A stretch of 16,910 bases of DNA from Hodarchaeum sp048939725 (lineage in GTDB: Archaea > Asgardarchaeota > Heimdallarchaeia > Hodarchaeales > Hodarchaeaceae). Under the pieces are notes generated by a model. It was not told the origin of the DNA, did not search any database, and worked only from the letters and a program-made list of their open reading frames with translations. Each line of letters begins with the position of its first letter. Within the stretch, counting starts at the first letter, position 1. Shown here piece by piece: positions 15,320 through 16,910 of the stretch. Made by a program: the position numbers and the translations under genes. The DNA lies in assembly GCA_048939725.1 (NCBI GenBank), contig JBHLPG010000071.1, forward strand, positions 1-16,910, read 5' to 3'.

Positions 15320-16270
15320 CTAAGTGAATATATAGCTGATTTCTTTCTCCCCAGTCGGTTTTAAGCCGATTTTATTACATAAATCAATGTATGGGCTTGT
15401 ACTAACAACAAATAATCGAAATTCAATGATACCTTTCTTCTTCAAATAATCATGGGCAGATTTAAACATTGCTTTCTCTAATCCAAGACGGTCCTCATGA
15501 TCCAATCTTCGAATAAAACCCCCTGGGACCGCAATCGGATGTTTTATTGCTCGTCTAGATTGTGCTTCGTTAACGGGCGTATGAATTGAAACACTCGTCC
15601 AACCCAGAAGATTATCATTTTGATATATGAAAAACGATTTTTCTGGTGAATATCTCCCAGAGTCAAATCCTCTTAACAAACTTTCAACAGATAATCCATT
15701 ACCGATGATGTTACCATTATCTGAATATCGAAAATCGATTAACTTTTCAATATCATCCTTTGCGAATGGCTTCAAATCGTAATCAGAGGTCTCAAAGTTA
15801 ATACTGTCAACTGGAATGGTATATTGTATCGCAGTTTGTATTCTATTTATTTTCGCAATAGTCTGATTCTGGAAATAATCGTGTACTTCAGTATATCTTT
15901 GTAAGTAACTATGGGTTGCTATGTCTATTTCAGGATAATTTTCTTTTGAAAAGGTATAGATGGCTTCAAAGAGCATGTTTAAAGTTTCGTCAGATCGATG
16001 CTCCTTCAGGATCAAAGGATAATCTAGATAATTGGTATCGACATATCCACGACATTCACCATAGCCACTGATTTTCCTAGTAGGATGAGTAAGGAATTTA
16101 ATATGTCCAGGTGTGAAAATGGGAACCCTTGCGTGAATTGTTTTGATATCTTGTCCTGAAAGGGATGCAATTTCAGGTTCTATTTCTTTCATCACATGGT
16201 TGAAAATAAAAGCCTGCGATTCCTCATCACCATCACTGAAATCTTTTATCGAGTAACCACGGTTATTCAT
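15320..16270 (-). CDS. Tandem GNAT-like acetyltransferase domain protein (paralogue B)
   Basis: This 316-residue protein is the paralogue of the next gene downstream. Shared landmarks are the N-terminal YSIKDF...GDE...IFN, the GYGEC strand, YPLILK, TLNMLFEAIY, GFDSGRYSPE and HPIAV. The C-terminal half is the clearer GNAT domain: strands FFIYQNDNLLGWTSVSI, then DRLGLEKAMFKSAHDYLKKKG as the acetyl-CoA helix region, then CNKIGLKPTG before the last strand. The N-terminal half looks like a decayed GNAT copy. AGGAGAATG before the ATG supports the start. It is the first gene of the minus-strand run, and the dyads at 16315-16364 lie directly upstream, so it is probably under their control. Confidence 0.65.
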   Translation of the reverse strand: MNNRGYSIKDFSDGDEESQAFIFNHVMKEIEPEIASLSGQDIKTIHARVPIFTPGHIKFLTHPTRKISGYGECRGYVDTNYLDYPLILKEHRSDETLNMLFEAIYTFSKENYPEIDIATHSYLQRYTEVHDYFQNQTIAKINRIQTAIQYTIPVDSINFETSDYDLKPFAKDDIEKLIDFRYSDNGNIIGNGLSVESLLRGFDSGRYSPEKSFFIYQNDNLLGWTSVSIHTPVNEAQSRRAIKHPIAVPGGFIRRLDHEDRLGLEKAMFKSAHDYLKKKGIIEFRLFVVSTSPYIDLCNKIGLKPTGEKEISYIFT

Positions 16271-16314
16271 TTTTCATTCTCCTATGTTTATTTTCGAATA
16301 ATTCTGATGACATA

Positions 16315-16339
16315 ACGTTTCAAGATCCTTTTGAAGCGT
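16315..16339. promoter_or_regulatory. Operator-like dyad 1
   Basis: The arms are ACGTTTCAA and TTGAAGCGT, nine bases each with one mismatch, around a 7-base spacer. The length is 25 bp with its centre at 16327. It abuts a second dyad of the same design. It probably binds a dimeric regulator, most likely the divergent winged-helix protein. Confidence 0.5.
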
Positions 16340-16364
16340 GTGTTTCAATTTCAATTTGAAACGT
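16340..16364. promoter_or_regulatory. Operator-like dyad 2
   Basis: The inner arms GTTTCAA (16342-16348) and TTGAAAC (16356-16362) are perfect around a 7-base spacer. The outer two bases match only on the right side. The centre at 16352 is exactly 25 bp from that of dyad 1, so the two would be offset by about two and a half helical turns. Confidence 0.5.
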
Positions 16365-16372
16365 AAAACCTG

Positions 16373-16379
16373 ATATATA
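16373..16379. promoter_or_regulatory. TATA-like element beside the dyads
   Basis: The sequence ATATATA reads as a TATA box in either direction. Used leftward, it would start transcription near 16348, inside dyad 2, so a bound repressor would block it. Used rightward it would start near 16403, about 68 nt before the regulator ATG. Confidence 0.35.
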
Positions 16380-16470
16380 GTTTTCGAATGTGGCTAACTG
16401 TAAAGTATAGAACACTAGCAACAGATTTTTCATCTCTTAAAGAATTAAATAATCAATCTGTGGTCTTAAA

Positions 16471-16910
16471 ATGACGGATAAGAATCAAATTTTAATTGAT
16501 CATTGGGATACAATCCCCGCTTTCGCATACATTGATGTTCCTAAGGATAAATATTATTCATCTCCAGTAAGAAGTGAAATTGTAGGATTATTCAGAGAAG
16601 GATTAGAAGAGACGTCTCCAGAGGGGAAATCACTTGTGCGCCACGCGCTTAATGTAACTGAGATCAAAGAATTGTTAGAGAAAAGAAAGAATATTGTTAT
16701 GAGTACAACAAATCTTTATTTTCACCTAGATGTTTTAGAGGAGATTGGATTAATCAAGGTCGTTACAACGTTACAGAAAGGGCCTCACGGACGTAATAAA
16801 GTGAAGTATTTTGGACGTGTAGCACGGAACCTTTTCGTTGGAAGTGAAAAAATAAGTCTCACGAGTTATACTACACGGTTTAAAGAATTTGAAAAGCTCG
16901 CAAATTTCAA
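16471..16910 (+). CDS. Winged-helix (ArsR-like) transcriptional regulator, partial at the right edge
   Basis: An ATG at 16471 opens a frame of 146 codons plus two bases with no stop before the window ends. The protein begins MTDKNQILIDHW. A winged helix-turn-helix occupies about 30-117: helix 1 is SSPVRSEIVGLFREGL (30-45), and TEIKELLE (63-70) is part of the second helix. The recognition helix STTNLYFHLDVLEEIGLI (78-95) follows. The basic wing runs from about 96 to 115 and ends near GPHGRNKVKYFG (104-115). This resembles archaeal ArsR-type regulators with extended N-termini. The long loop between helices 1 and 2 (46-58) is unusual. No Shine-Dalgarno is seen, in line with a leaderless start. 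The ligand-sensing part, if any, is beyond the edge. It is divergent from the GNAT pair across the dyads, so auto- and cross-regulation is likely. Confidence 0.82.
   Translation, partial: MTDKNQILIDHWDTIPAFAYIDVPKDKYYSSPVRSEIVGLFREGLEETSPEGKSLVRHALNVTEIKELLEKRKNIVMSTTNLYFHLDVLEEIGLIKVVTTLQKGPHGRNKVKYFGRVARNLFVGSEKISLTSYTTRFKEFEKLANF

Larger units (their letters stand above)
16271..16470. other. Divergent control region between GNAT pair and winged-helix gene
   Basis: The 200-bp region holds the Shine-Dalgarno for the minus-strand gene (about 16275-16283), two abutting dyads (16315-16364), a TATATA element (16373-16379) and an AT-rich TTAAATAAT at about 16445-16453. The last sits 20-26 bp before the regulator ATG, so a leaderless transcript is possible. 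No ORF was seen here. Confidence 0.5.

Noticed and set aside
10774..16270. A defence island or mobile element in the minus-strand run
   Set aside because: No nuclease, helicase, transposase, integrase, toxin-antitoxin or terminal repeat was seen. All the genes look metabolic.
1..16910. tRNA, rRNA, CRISPR array or riboswitch
   Set aside because: No cloverleaf-like segments, spaced repeats or known conserved leader motifs were found when scanning the intergenic regions by eye.

Overview
This window is an AT-rich piece of a prokaryotic genome that looks archaeal. The evidence is a tungstopterin-type aldehyde:ferredoxin oxidoreductase, GGTGA/GGATGA/GGAGGT ribosome-binding sites, TATA-box-like elements rather than sigma-70 promoters, T-rich ends, and an archaeal-style winged-helix regulator. 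An SCP2 sterol/lipid-binding protein next to a PlsC-type acyltransferase in such a background suggests an Asgard-type archaeon. The lineage is an inference from gene content only. No rRNA, tRNA, CRISPR array, transposase or integrase is visible.

Layout. (1) 1-210, minus: the N-terminus of an M20-type metallopeptidase running off the left edge. (2) 211-445: a divergent promoter region with a possible short leader ORF whose stop overlaps the TTG start of the next gene. (3) 446-6049, plus: aldehyde:ferredoxin oxidoreductase, SCP2 domain protein, class II aldolase, FGGY sugar kinase and D-2-hydroxyacid dehydrogenase. (4) 6060-8735, minus: a multi-membrane-span alpha/beta hydrolase and a PlsC acyltransferase. 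(5) 8862-10641, minus: RNA 2',3'-cyclic phosphodiesterase (ThpR/LigT type) and an MFS transporter. (6) 10774-14321, minus: a VOC protein and three aldo/keto reductases, the last three tightly packed. (7) 14354-16270, minus: two tandem paralogous double-GNAT-like proteins. (8) 16271-16470: a divergent control region with two abutting 25-bp dyads. (9) 16471-16910, plus: a winged-helix regulator cut by the right edge.

How the genes may work together. The plus-strand set reads as a catabolic route. The kinase would phosphorylate a ketose, the class II aldolase would split the sugar phosphate into DHAP and a short aldehyde, the AOR would oxidise the aldehyde to an acid while reducing ferredoxin, and the dehydrogenase would handle the resulting 2-hydroxyacid. 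The substrate cannot be read from sequence, and the place of SCP2 in this route is unclear. The AKR/VOC block is a second carbonyl-handling group. From the GNAT pair to the hydrolase, ten genes in a row lie on the minus strand. Promoter-like TATA elements upstream of the AKR block and of the MFS gene suggest at least three transcription units. The dyads between the GNAT pair and the winged-helix gene look like an operator for that regulator. The most unusual items are the tandem dyads, the AOR-SCP2-aldolase-kinase-dehydrogenase grouping, the repeated F-x-[DE]-W-L motif in the PlsC tail, and the hydrolase-membrane fusion.
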